Both the position numbers and the translations under genes were made by a program. Below the pieces are notes generated by a model. The model was not told the DNA's origin. It worked only from the letters and a program-made list of their open reading frames with translations, and made no database searches. Of a DNA stretch of 7,516 bases, positions 1-6,407 are shown one piece after another. Position 1 is the stretch's first letter; each line of letters opens with the position of its first letter. This DNA comes from Pseudomonadota bacterium (lineage in GTDB: Bacteria; Pseudomonadota; Gammaproteobacteria; Acidithiobacillales; Acidithiobacillaceae): assembly GCA_021839095.1 (NCBI GenBank), contig JAKCBU010000046.1:1-7516 (forward strand), written 5' to 3'.

Positions 1-56
1 GGACGTGCATAGATTTCGAGGATGGCATCGAGCGTATGGGCTGGCGTGGTATTCAT
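1..56 (-). CDS. Start of an unidentified gene, cut by the window edge
   Basis: Only the first 18 codons lie in the window (MNTTPAHTLDAILEIYAR, then the first two bases of a Pro codon), so the product cannot be assigned. The start is well supported. Its ATG overlaps the TGA stop of the upstream DUF167 gene as ATGA, and an AGGAAA ribosome binding site lies 8 bases before it, inside the end of that gene. It is therefore probably the next gene of the yggS-proC-yggT-yggU operon. The N-terminus does not look like RdgB or HemW, which follow yggU in E. coli, nor like MetX, which I recall after it in Pseudomonas. The run LDAILEIYARP faintly recalls the N-terminal helix of biotin synthase (BioB), but this is a guess from a few residues. 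Confidence 0.6.
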   Translation of the reverse strand, partial: MNTTPAHTLDAILEIYAR

Positions 57-430
57 CGGATTTTCCTGTGGACGGGAATCGGGTAAGAAGGGACCGCATA
101 CTCGGCAAGCTGTGACCGGATGCGGGTGGATGCGGCGCGGATCCAAAGCACCTTGGTTCGCGCCGATTCGCCTTGCACCAGGGTGATCTGTGAATTCCTG
201 AGATGCAGGGTGGCGCACAGAAAGGCGGAGAGGGCGGTGTTGGCGGCACCTTCCATGGCGCGGGCGCGCAGGCGGATCTTGAGGGCGTCACCGTGACATC
301 CGGTGATTTCGTCGGCCTTGGCACCGGGCTGAACGTGGACGCGCAGGTAGAGGCCCTCTCCTTGCAGGCGCAGGTAAGGGGGGAGCATGGTTTCTGCCGC
401 CATCATCCGCCGTGGAATTTCCGCATCCAT
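53..430 (-). CDS. yggU: DUF167 / YggU family protein
   Basis: This is a small cytosolic protein of the DUF167 (YggU) family, whose biochemical role is unknown. The family core is clear at about residues 28-71: a strand ending in VHVQPGAKADEITG, then GDALKIRLRARAMEGAANTALSAFL. This matches the usual pattern of PGAK, a GDALKIRL-like strand, and an EGKAN-type helix start. The usual length is about 95-100 residues; this ORF gives 125. The excess lies at the N-terminus (about 14 residues before MLPPYL) and at a C-terminal tail with no family resemblance. I kept the first ATG because AGGCGG stands 5 bases before it and it begins 1 base after the yggT stop. Met9, Met10 or Met15 are possible starts. 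It is the fourth gene of a coupled minus-strand operon, and its stop overlaps the next start (ATGA). Confidence 0.88.
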   Translation of the reverse strand: MDAEIPRRMMAAETMLPPYLRLQGEGLYLRVHVQPGAKADEITGCHGDALKIRLRARAMEGAANTALSAFLCATLHLRNSQITLVQGESARTKVLWIRAASTRIRSQLAEYAVPSYPIPVHRKIR

Positions 431-431
431 A

Positions 432-710
432 CTATCCGCCTAGATTCAGGATGGCATGAGCCAACAGCCATTTGAGCAACTCGATGAGCAGCATGGCGGC
501 CAATGGGCTGAGATCTATGCCCCCCAGCGGCGGAATGATCCGTTGGAGCGGGTAGAGGATGGGTCCGGTTACCCGGTCGAGAAGCTGAACAACGGGGTGG
601 CGCGGATCGGGCTGCACCCACGAGAGGATGGCGCGGATGAGAATGGCCCAGAATAGCAGAGTTAAAATGAGGCTGGTGAAGCGCGCTGCGGTGATACTGA
701 GTTCATTCAT
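432..710 (-). CDS. yggT: YggT family integral membrane protein (single repeat)
   Basis: This is a 92-residue inner-membrane protein of the YGGT family, of uncertain function; the E. coli member has been linked to osmotic or ion stress. A first hydrophobic segment covers about residues 11-31. It is followed by the family hallmark SWVQPDPRHPVVQLLDRVTGPILYPLQRIIPPLGGIDLSPL in two blocks (about 30-50 and 51-69), and then a second hydrophobic segment of about 69-90. The E. coli protein has two such repeats in about 188 residues. This one has a single repeat, which is common elsewhere. The start ATG overlaps the proC stop (ATGA), and AGGGA lies 7 bases upstream, so translation is probably coupled to proC. 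The DUF167 gene begins 1 base after its TAG stop. Confidence 0.92.
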   Translation of the reverse strand: MNELSITAARFTSLILTLLFWAILIRAILSWVQPDPRHPVVQLLDRVTGPILYPLQRIIPPLGGIDLSPLAAMLLIELLKWLLAHAILNLGG

Positions 711-1534
711 GGCGTGTCCCTTTTAATATTGCCGAGCGCACGGCTGCGTTCAGCGGCAGCAGCCAGCGCTCGCTGGGCCAGAGGCCGCAGATGCTCCTCC
801 CAGGCAGCCAGACCGGCCGCCGTCGTGCCGCCGGGACTGGTCACCTGGTGGCGCAGCTCGGTTGGGCTTAACCCGCTCGCAGCGGCCATCTGCGCGGTGC
901 CGAGCACCGTCTGCACGGCGAGCGCGCGCGCGGTGGGACGGTCCAGTCCCTGCAGGACCGCGGCATCTTCGAGCGCCTCCAGGAACAGCAGGACGTAGGC
1001 GGGGCCGCTGCCGGAAAGCGCGGTGACGGTATCCATCAGGGATTCATCACTCAGCCAGTACACCTTGCCCACGGCGGCCATGATCGACTCGGCGATCTGC
1101 CGTTGTTCGGCGCTGGTGGTGTCACGGGCGTAAAGCGCCGTTGCCCCGACGCCGATCTGTGTCGGCGTATTCGGCATGCTGCGCACGATGGCCGTTCCGG
1201 CGTCCAGTTCGGCGGCGATGCGCGTACTGCTGATACCCGCGGCGACCGAGAGGAAAAGCACGCCGGCATCGGTGAAGGAGCGCCGCCACTCGGTGAGCAC
1301 CGACGGCATCTGTTTGGGTTTGGCGGCGTAGATAACCACGCCATGGGCGGGTAGTTTTTGCGCTGTGGCGGGCAGACTGCGGATGCCGAATTCCGCGGCG
1401 AGGGCGTCGCGACGGGGGGCGCTGGGGGCGTGCACTTGAATCTGGTCGCCCATTACCCCCTGACGCCGCAGGCCGGCAATGAGGGCGCGCGCCATATGGC
1501 CGGCGCCGATAAAGATGATATGCTGCGTAATCAT
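707..1534 (-). CDS. proC: Pyrroline-5-carboxylate reductase
   Basis: ProC catalyses the last step of proline synthesis, reducing 1-pyrroline-5-carboxylate to L-proline with NAD(P)H in the cytosol. At 275 residues it has the normal family length. The N-terminal Rossmann fold shows GAGHMARA at 10-17. The central part has RSMPNTPTQIGVGATAL at 118-134. The C-terminal dimerisation and active-site domain has TALSGSGPAYVLLFLEAL at 171-188, and the ProC signature falls at about 228-242 (HQVTSPGGTTAAGL). The frame stays open upstream to 1819, but I chose the ATG at 1534. It gives the expected MITQHIIFIGAGHMA start, has GGGAG about 6 bases upstream, and overlaps the yggS stop as ATGA. The same yggS-proC-yggT order is known in Pseudomonas. 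Confidence 0.97.
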   Translation of the reverse strand: MITQHIIFIGAGHMARALIAGLRRQGVMGDQIQVHAPSAPRRDALAAEFGIRSLPATAQKLPAHGVVIYAAKPKQMPSVLTEWRRSFTDAGVLFLSVAAGISSTRIAAELDAGTAIVRSMPNTPTQIGVGATALYARDTTSAEQRQIAESIMAAVGKVYWLSDESLMDTVTALSGSGPAYVLLFLEALEDAAVLQGLDRPTARALAVQTVLGTAQMAAASGLSPTELRHQVTSPGGTTAAGLAAWEEHLRPLAQRALAAAAERSRALGNIKRDTP

Positions 1535-2199
1535 AGGGACTCCCGGGTACGATGCCCGAACAGGAGGGTGCCCAGACGGATCTCGGTGGCACCGTGTTCC
1601 AGGGCTTGAAGGTAATCCGCCGAAGTACCCATGGAAAGGGTGTCGATAGCGGGATGGGGCAGGGTGTGCTGCAGGGTGGAGAAGAGGACGGCCATGCGAC
1701 GGAAATCCGTGTTTGCCTGTTGCCGATCTGGAGAAACCAGGGCCATCAGGCCGCGTAACCGTAAGTGAGGAAGCCGGGAAATGGCTAGCGCGAGTTCGGG
1801 AACCTGCTCCGGCAAGCACCCCCCCTTGCGGGCTTCTCCACTGATCGCGACTTCGATAAGGACATTCAGGGGGGGCATTCCCGCGCGCGCGGTGTTCAGG
1901 CGTTCGGCGATCAGCAGATGGTCCACACCCTCCACCCAGGTGAAATATCGGGCGATATTCTTCGTTTTGTTGCGCTGGATGCGGCCGATGAAATGCCAGA
2001 CGATGTCATTCAGATCGTTCAGAGCGGCTTGTTTCCGTAGGGCCTCCTGCAGATAGTTTTCGCCGAAATGACGGAGCCCCAGCGCATGGGCGCGACGCAG
2101 TTCCTCCGCCGGAACCTGTTTGCTGACGGCGGTCAGGCGGGGTGGCGGATAGTCGGCAAGGTCGTGTTGCACTTGGGCGAGGCGTTCGGCGAGTGGCAT
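1531..2199 (-). CDS. yggS: YggS/PROSC family PLP-binding protein
   Basis: This is a pyridoxal-phosphate homeostasis protein with an alanine-racemase-like TIM-barrel fold, which binds PLP without a known enzymatic reaction. From the chosen start it has 222 residues. The PLP lysine is in LTAVSK (Lys27). HFGENYLQE is at 44-52, WHFIGRIQRNKTK at 68-80 (family WHFIGxLQxNK), ISGEARKGG near 120-127, and SMGTSADY...GATEIRLGTLLFG at 189-215. I chose the ATG at 2199 because MPLAERLAQV aligns with the E. coli N-terminus, and the 18 codons upstream include ATA and AGA, unlike the body of the gene. An in-frame ATG at 2253 (240 residues) has AGGG only 2 bases before it and is the main alternative. It is the first gene of the minus-strand operon and diverges from pilT. 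Confidence 0.95.
   Translation of the reverse strand: MPLAERLAQVQHDLADYPPPRLTAVSKQVPAEELRRAHALGLRHFGENYLQEALRKQAALNDLNDIVWHFIGRIQRNKTKNIARYFTWVEGVDHLLIAERLNTARAGMPPLNVLIEVAISGEARKGGCLPEQVPELALAISRLPHLRLRGLMALVSPDRQQANTDFRRMAVLFSTLQHTLPHPAIDTLSMGTSADYLQALEHGATEIRLGTLLFGHRTRESL
1819..1875. repeat. Paired 7-base C and G homopolymer runs inside yggS
   Basis: On the plus strand there is a run of seven C at 1819-1825 and a run of seven G at 1869-1875, both within yggS. They are complementary, so the yggS transcript could form a stem of about 8-10 pairs (including two G-U) with a loop of about 40 bases. Both runs are in frame and encode family-typical residues (Met-Pro-Pro-Leu and Arg-Lys-Gly-Gly-Cys). 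The gene is therefore intact here, although each run is a candidate slippage site. Confidence 0.35.
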
Positions 2200-2209
2200 G
2201 GATCTCTGG

Positions 2210-2268
2210 TTGACGTGGGCGAAATGACCAAGGTCGACTATAGTAACGCTCATTACCCTTTCGCCCAA
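2210..2268. promoter_or_regulatory. Candidate divergent promoter region between yggS and pilT
   Basis: The perfect palindrome ACTATAGT at 2237-2244 offers a TATAGT -10-like box (5 of 6 to TATAAT) on each strand: 2239-2244 on plus and 2242-2237 on minus. Plus-strand transcription would start near 2251, giving a leader of about 49 bases for pilT. Minus-strand transcription would start near 2230, giving a leader of about 30 bases for yggS if it starts at 2199. The -35 elements are poor: TTGACG at 2210-2215 is 23 bases from the plus box, and TTGGGC (minus, 2268-2263) is 20 bases from the minus box. I see no GG-N10-GC sigma-54 motif at the right spacing. Confidence 0.3.
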
Positions 2269-2287
2269 ATTACGGGCCGCCTGTTTC

Positions 2288-2293
2288 GGGAGG
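2288..2293 (+). promoter_or_regulatory. pilT ribosome binding site
   Basis: GGGAGG stands 6 bases before the second of two tandem ATG codons (2297 and 2300). The spacing and the family N-terminus (MDI-E/S-LL) both favour translation from 2300. Confidence 0.6.
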
Positions 2294-2299
2294 TGGATG

Positions 2300-3349
2300 A
2301 TGGACATTTCTGAACTGCTCACCTTCGCGGTGAAAAACAACGCCTCGGACACCCATGTATCGGCGGGTTTGCCGCCCATGTTGCGGATCAACGGTGATAT
2401 TCGCCCGCTCAATGTCGAATCGTTGGACAGCAAAGCCGTGCATAGCATGATCTACGACATCATGAACGACTCCCAGCGCAAATGGTTCGAAGAAAATCTC
2501 GAGATCGACTTCGCCATTGATCTGGCCGGGGTGGCGCGTTTCCGCGTCAACGCGTTTAATCAGGATCGCGGGCCCGCCGCGGCTTTCCGGACCATTCCCG
2601 CGAAGGTGCTTAGCCTGGAAGATCTGAACGCACCTAAATCCTTCAAGGAAATCATTGAGGTGCCACGAGGACTCGTGTTGGTTACCGGACCCACCGGATC
2701 GGGAAAGTCCACCACGCTTGCCGCGATGGTGGACAACATCAACACCAACCGCGCGGATCACATCATTACCATCGAAGACCCGATCGAATTCGTGCATACC
2801 GCCAAGAAATGTCTCGTCAATCAGCGCGAGGTCGGTCCAAATACGCATTCCTTCGCCAATGCGTTGCGCTCAGCCCTGCGTGAGGATCCGGATATCATTC
2901 TGGTGGGTGAATTGCGCGACCTGGAAACCATGCGTCTGGCCCTGACCGCGGCGGAGACCGGCCACATCGTTTTCGCCACCCTGCATACGAGCTCCGCGCC
3001 AAAAACCATAGACCGTATTGTCGATTCCTTCCCCGGCGGGGAAAAAGACATGGTGCGGGCGATGCTTTCCGAATCCCTGCGTGCGGTGATTTCGCAGACC
3101 CTGCTGAAGACGGCGGACGGCAAGGGCCGGGTGGCCGCTCATGAGATCATGATTGCCAATCCCGCGATCCGTAATCTGATCCGGGAGAACAAGGTCGCGC
3201 AGATGTACTCGGTGATTCAGACCGGACAGAGTCAGGGCATGCAGACCCTCGACCAATGTTTGACCGACCTGGTGCGCGCTCACAAGGTTACCCGTGAGGA
3301 GGCCCTGCGTCGGGTGCAGAATAAAGACAGCTTCTTGAGTGTTGCGTGA
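2300..3349 (+). CDS. pilT: Type IV pilus retraction ATPase PilT
   Basis: PilT is the hexameric cytoplasmic ATPase that drives type IV pilus depolymerisation and retraction at the inner-membrane pilus base. It is needed for twitching motility and for pilus-mediated adhesion and DNA uptake. The 349 residues match the family length. The N-terminal PAS-like domain starts MDISELLTFAVKNNASDTHVSAG. Walker A GPTGSGKS is at 130-137 and the Asp box TIEDPIEF at 157-164. Walker B is around DIILVGELRD (198-207), with the catalytic Glu at 204. The His box TGHIVFATLH is at 220-229. The PilT-specific AIRNLIREN motif at 289-297, which is needed for retraction, is intact and separates it from PilB. pilU follows after 9 bases, so the two are surely cotranscribed. 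The pilT-pilU pair divergent from yggS-proC-yggT is the arrangement I recall from Pseudomonas aeruginosa. Confidence 0.98.
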   Translation: MDISELLTFAVKNNASDTHVSAGLPPMLRINGDIRPLNVESLDSKAVHSMIYDIMNDSQRKWFEENLEIDFAIDLAGVARFRVNAFNQDRGPAAAFRTIPAKVLSLEDLNAPKSFKEIIEVPRGLVLVTGPTGSGKSTTLAAMVDNINTNRADHIITIEDPIEFVHTAKKCLVNQREVGPNTHSFANALRSALREDPDIILVGELRDLETMRLALTAAETGHIVFATLHTSSAPKTIDRIVDSFPGGEKDMVRAMLSESLRAVISQTLLKTADGKGRVAAHEIMIANPAIRNLIRENKVAQMYSVIQTGQSQGMQTLDQCLTDLVRAHKVTREEALRRVQNKDSFLSVA

Positions 3350-3358
3350 GGAAAATAC

Positions 3359-4489
3359 ATGTCTGTATTGGATGATCTGCTCGCCCTGATGGTGGAAAAG
3401 AACGCTTCTGACCTTTACCTGACCGTCGGTTCGCCGCCCGCCATAAAGATTGACGGACGGGCAGTCTCCATCGGCAATGAAATACTCAAATCCGGCCAGA
3501 TCCTGGCCCTGGCCAAGGAAATTCTCGGGATCGAACGGTTGCAGGAATTTCAGCATGAAAAAGAAATCAATATGGCCATTTCCGCGCCAGGGATCGGGCG
3601 TTTCCGGGTGAATGGTTTTTTTCAGCGCGGCGAACTGAGCTTCGTTTTGCGTGCCATCAAGACGCAAATTCCCAGTTTGGAACAACTCAGGCTGCCGCCT
3701 GTACTCAAGGAATTGGCCATGGCCTCGCGGGGTCTGGTGCTTTTTGTGGGCGCCACCGGATCGGGCAAGAGCACTTCGCTCGCTTCCATGATCCAGTATC
3801 GCAACCAGAATTCGGCGGGACACATCCTCACCATCGAGGATCCCATTGAATTCCTTCACAAGAATGCCAAATCCATCGTTAATCAGCGTGAAGTCGGTAT
3901 CGACACGCTGAGTTACGAACGGGCTTTGGAAAATGCCCTGCGAGAAGCCCCTGACGTGATCCTCATCGGCGAGGTCCGGAGTCGCAGCACCATGGATCAC
4001 GCCATCGCCTACGCCGAAACCGGACATTTGTGCATGTCGACCCTGCATGCCAATAATGCGAACCAGGCCATCGAACGGATCATCAACTTTTTTCCGGAAG
4101 ACCGTAAAAGACAGCTGCTGATGGATCTGTCACTCAACCTACGCGCCGTGATATCGCAGCGCCTCCTGCCCATCAAAGGGCAAGGGGGGCGCGTTGCCGC
4201 CATGGAGGTGTTGATCAATACGCCCGCCATCGCCGACCTGATCCATAAAGGTGAGGTGGGCTTGCTGAAGGAGGCGATGGCGCGCACCAACGACGTCGGC
4301 ATGCAGACCTTTGATCAAAGCCTGCTGTACCTGTTCATGGAGGGTATCGTCGAGTATGACGATGTCCTGCGCGCCGCCGATTCACAGAATGATCTGCGTC
4401 TGGCCATCAAGATGGAATCCATGCGGCGGGGCGTTGGAGATCCGGGGGCCAAGGGCGCGGACGAAGGACAGTGGCGCATTCAGTCTTGA
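3359..4489 (+). CDS. pilU: PilT paralogue, accessory retraction ATPase PilU
   Basis: PilU is the second ATPase of the PilT subfamily. In studied species it works with PilT to increase retraction force and cannot retract pili alone. It has 376 residues, close to the usual size for PilU. The N-terminus is MSVLDDLLALMVEKNASDLYLTVG. Walker A GATGSGKS is at 131-138 and the Asp box TIEDPIEF at 158-165. Walker B is around DVILIGEVRS (199-208) with Glu205, and the His box TGHLCMSTLH is at 221-230. The AIRNLIRE position reads AIADLIHKG (290-298), which is PilU-like rather than PilT-like. The C-terminal extension after LRLAIK (347-351) is also typical of PilU. GAGGA at 3348-3352 overlaps the pilT stop and lies 6 bases before the ATG. 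hpnB starts within its last codons. Confidence 0.97.
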   Translation: MSVLDDLLALMVEKNASDLYLTVGSPPAIKIDGRAVSIGNEILKSGQILALAKEILGIERLQEFQHEKEINMAISAPGIGRFRVNGFFQRGELSFVLRAIKTQIPSLEQLRLPPVLKELAMASRGLVLFVGATGSGKSTSLASMIQYRNQNSAGHILTIEDPIEFLHKNAKSIVNQREVGIDTLSYERALENALREAPDVILIGEVRSRSTMDHAIAYAETGHLCMSTLHANNANQAIERIINFFPEDRKRQLLMDLSLNLRAVISQRLLPIKGQGGRVAAMEVLINTPAIADLIHKGEVGLLKEAMARTNDVGMQTFDQSLLYLFMEGIVEYDDVLRAADSQNDLRLAIKMESMRRGVGDPGAKGADEGQWRIQS

Positions 4490-5661
4490 ACGGGTGGCCG
4501 GTCGTACTGGTGGCCTGGTCAACGGTGGCGGCCTGGCTGGTGCTGGTCTTTGGCCGGGGCGCTTTTTGGCGGACAAACCAGCGTTTGCCGATGGTGATGG
4601 GCGATGCACGGCGGAACTGGCCCGCGGTCACTGCCGTGGTGCCGGCGCGCAATGAGGCGGAGGGGATCGGTCATTGTGTGCGCGCGCTCCTGCAGCAGAA
4701 TTATCCGGGCGAACTGCGGGTGCTGGTCGTGGATGACCAGAGTGCTGATGGCACGGCGGCGATTGCCCGGGAGACGGCCCATCGCATGGGGGCCGAAGCG
4801 CGGGTGCGGGTGCTGTCGGGAGCGCCCTTGCCGCAAGGCTGGGCGGGCAAGGTCTGGGCTATGGCGCAGGGGGTGGCTGCGGCGGGCCCGGTGCCTTATC
4901 TGTGGTTTACCGATGGCGATATCGTCCACGGGCCGGAGGTTCTCAGACGTTTGATGGTACAGGCGGAAGGCCGGGATCTGTCTCTGGTTTCCTTGATGGT
5001 GATGCTGGCCTGCGACCGTTTCTGGGAGCGCCTATTGATTCCGCCGTTCATTTTCTTTTTCCAGATGCTCTACCCCTTTCCCTGGGTGAACAATCCGCGT
5101 CGGAAGCTCGCGGGCGCGGCGGGCGGCTGCATGTTGCTGCGTCGGGAGTGTCTGGAAAAGGCGGGTGGTTTCGCCGCGATGCGCGCAGCGCTGATCGATG
5201 ACTGCACGCTGGCGGCGCGGATAAAACCTCACGGGGCCATCTGGCTGGGGTTGGGAACGGAAAGTCACAGCCTGCGCGACTACCACCGGCTCCGTGAAAT
5301 CTGGCGGATGGTGGCCCGCTCCGCTTATGTGCAACTGCGGTTCAGCCCTGCGCGTTTGCTGGGGGCGGTGCTGGGGATGATGTTTCTTTATGTGTTGCCC
5401 CCTCTGGCCTTCCTGGCGGGACTGTTTACGGGATCTGCGTGGCTGGCGCTTCCAGGCCTGCTGGCCCTGTTGCTGATGGCCAGGGCCTATCTACCCAGTC
5501 TGCATCTCTATGCGCTTCCTGTCGGCTGGGTCTTGAGCCTGCCGGTCGCGGCGCTGCTCTATACCTTGATGACCCTGGATTCGGCCCGGCGCCATTATGC
5601 GGGCCGGGGCGGCGCATGGAAGGGGCGCCACTATGGTGCCGCGGAAGGGGAGGAGGGATGA
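4471..5661 (+). CDS. hpnB: Hopanoid-associated glycosyltransferase HpnB
   Basis: This is a membrane-bound family 2 glycosyltransferase of the HpnB type, found with hopanoid genes; its exact substrate is, to my knowledge, not established. It has 396 residues. A membrane segment lies at about 9-28. The GT2 domain starts at VTAVVPARNEAEGI (53-66), with VVDDQSADGT at 86-95 and the DxD-type FTDGDI at 146-151. The HpnB-specific stretch includes GWAGKVWAMAQG (123-134), LVSLMVML (172-179), ERLLIPPFIFFFQMLYPFP (186-204), AGGCMLLRR (217-225) and LIDDCTLA (241-248). Further hydrophobic segments fall at about 295-320, 322-338 and 345-366. The start is GTG, overlapping pilU by 19 bases. GAAGGA lies only 2 bases upstream of it, so the start is uncertain; the in-frame TTG at 4486 is the other option. 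No hopanoid partner gene is in the window. Confidence 0.93.
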   Translation: MAHSVLNGWPVVLVAWSTVAAWLVLVFGRGAFWRTNQRLPMVMGDARRNWPAVTAVVPARNEAEGIGHCVRALLQQNYPGELRVLVVDDQSADGTAAIARETAHRMGAEARVRVLSGAPLPQGWAGKVWAMAQGVAAAGPVPYLWFTDGDIVHGPEVLRRLMVQAEGRDLSLVSLMVMLACDRFWERLLIPPFIFFFQMLYPFPWVNNPRRKLAGAAGGCMLLRRECLEKAGGFAAMRAALIDDCTLAARIKPHGAIWLGLGTESHSLRDYHRLREIWRMVARSAYVQLRFSPARLLGAVLGMMFLYVLPPLAFLAGLFTGSAWLALPGLLALLLMARAYLPSLHLYALPVGWVLSLPVAALLYTLMTLDSARRHYAGRGGAWKGRHYGAAEGEEG

Positions 5662-5729
5662 ACGAACGCGCGGCACCTGCGTTTTTGCTGAGCGGCGGAA
5701 TGGGTGTCGCTCACGGCGCGCGCCGATAA
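5658..5729 (+). CDS. Possible 23-codon ORF directly after hpnB
   Basis: An ATG at 5658 overlaps the hpnB TGA stop (ATGA). It follows a purine-rich run (GGGGAGG at 5647-5653, 4-5 bases before the ATG) and opens a 23-codon frame ending at TAA 5727-5729. The peptide begins MNERAAPAFLLSGGMG and ends in two Arg. I recognise no family. It overlaps the 3' end of trmB on the other strand by 19 bases. It could be a coupled small protein, the stub of a gene lost downstream of hpnB, or chance. The ribosome-binding match may simply reflect the Glu/Gly-rich hpnB C-terminus. Confidence 0.2.
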   Translation: MNERAAPAFLLSGGMGVAHGARR

Positions 5730-6394
5730 CAGAGGTCGAAAACGGGGTGCCCCAGCCGCTGCCCGCGGCGTTCGAATCTGGTGAGGATGCGATTATCGGG
5801 AGGAGGAACGTAGCCTCCATCGGGATCGGCATTCTCCAGACCCGGGGTGGCATTGAGGACGGCACGCATCTGCTCTGCATAGTGGGCCCAGTCCGTGGCC
5901 AGTTGCAGTTCACCGCCGGGTTGCAGCAGGCGGCTCAGTAGCATCGCAAACTCCGCCTGGATCATGCGCCGTTTTTGCTGGCGCTTTTTCGGCCAAGGGT
6001 CGGGGAACTGGATGATGATGCATTGCAGGAGCGCGTCGGGCAGGGTGTTCAGCCAGGTGACCACATCGCCGTGGACGATGCGGACATTTTCCGTGTTGGT
6101 TTCCACCAGCCGGAGCAGCAGGGCGCCGACCCCCGGCGCATGGACCTCCGCACCGATGCAGCCCCAGTCTGGTCGATGCGTCGCCAGCGCGGCCAGATGC
6201 TCGCCGTTGCCAAAGCCGATTTCCAGCAGCAGGGGCCGCGCGCCCTTCCAGGGGTCCTGCCAGGGCGCGCGGCTATCGATTTGCCATCTGGGTAGATATT
6301 CATCGAGCGCGCGGGCCTGCGCAACGGTGATGCGGCCCTGACGCAGGACGAAACTGCGGATGGGACGGTAACTGGTCTTGAGGGCTTCTTCCAT
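5711..6394 (-). CDS. trmB: tRNA (guanine-N7-)-methyltransferase
   Basis: TrmB methylates N7 of G46 in the tRNA variable loop using S-adenosylmethionine. The 227 residues include the N-terminal [12 protein letters not shown] (12-23), the SAM-binding motif [13 protein letters not shown] (57-68) and [13 protein letters not shown] (81-93). The hallmark FPDPWPKKR with KRRM follows at 130-144, then [12 protein letters not shown] (165-176). The C-terminal signature [17 protein letters not shown] is at 205-221. All match the E. coli pattern. The frame stays open far upstream opposite purE, but the N-terminus fits an ATG at 6394; an ATG at 6403 would add three residues. Neither has a ribosome binding site, and a perfect TATAAT lies 7 bases upstream of 6394, suggesting a leaderless message. 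It converges with hpnB and diverges from purE. Confidence 0.96.
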   Translation of the reverse strand: MEEALKTSYRPIRSFVLRQGRITVAQARALDEYLPRWQIDSRAPWQDPWKGARPLLLEIGFGNGEHLAALATHRPDWGCIGAEVHAPGVGALLLRLVETNTENVRIVHGDVVTWLNTLPDALLQCIIIQFPDPWPKKRQQKRRMIQAEFAMLLSRLLQPGGELQLATDWAHYAEQMRAVLNATPGLENADPDGGYVPPPDNRILTRFERRGQRLGHPVFDLCYRRAP

Positions 6395-6406
6395 GACGGG
6401 CATTAT
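6378..6406 (+). promoter_or_regulatory. Candidate purE promoter
   Basis: TTGAGG (6378-6383) and CATTAT (6401-6406) are 17 bases apart, each matching the sigma-70 consensus at 4 of 6 positions. Transcription would start near 6413, leaving a leader of about 30 bases before purE. The spacer covers the trmB start codon, and the -10 lies on nearly the same bases as the opposite-strand trmB -10, so the two promoters would compete. I see no convincing PurR operator. Confidence 0.35.
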
Positions 6407-6407
6407 A
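6402..6407 (-). promoter_or_regulatory. Candidate trmB -10 element (perfect TATAAT)
   Basis: On the minus strand these six bases read TATAAT, ending 7 bases before the trmB ATG at 6394, so the predicted first transcribed base is at or next to that A. No -35 hexamer is recognisable 16-18 bases upstream, and no TGn extension precedes the box. Confidence 0.45.

Noticed and set aside
203..475. Plus-strand open frames opposite yggU and yggT
   Set aside because: The minus strand carries clear DUF167 and YggT family motifs. The plus-strand translations are low-complexity Gly/Ala-rich shadows without ribosome binding sites.
1535..1819. Upstream extension of the proC frame to 370 codons
   Set aside because: The extra 95 residues overlap yggS, have no ProC similarity, and precede a typical MITQHIIFIGAGHMA start with a ribosome binding site.
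2208..2221. Possible sigma-54 promoter upstream of pilT
   Set aside because: The GG and GC pairs are one base short of the required 10-base spacing, and the flanking bases do not match the consensus.
2870..4048. A 392-codon open frame antisense to pilT and pilU
   Set aside because: It lies wholly opposite two confidently identified genes, crosses their junction, and its translation (His/Gln/Gly-rich) resembles no family. It is a shadow of codon bias on the coding strand.
5689..5713. Possible terminator between the convergent hpnB and trmB: TGAGCG at 5689-5694 pairing with CGCTCA at 5708-5713
   Set aside because: The stem has only 6 pairs with a 13-base loop, and there is no T run on the correct side for either strand (the T5 run precedes it on plus).
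6342..6358. CGCAG...CTGCG inverted repeat near purE, considered as a purine-repressor operator
   Set aside because: It lies within the conserved N-terminal coding part of trmB, does not match the PurR consensus, and is upstream of the likely purE promoter.
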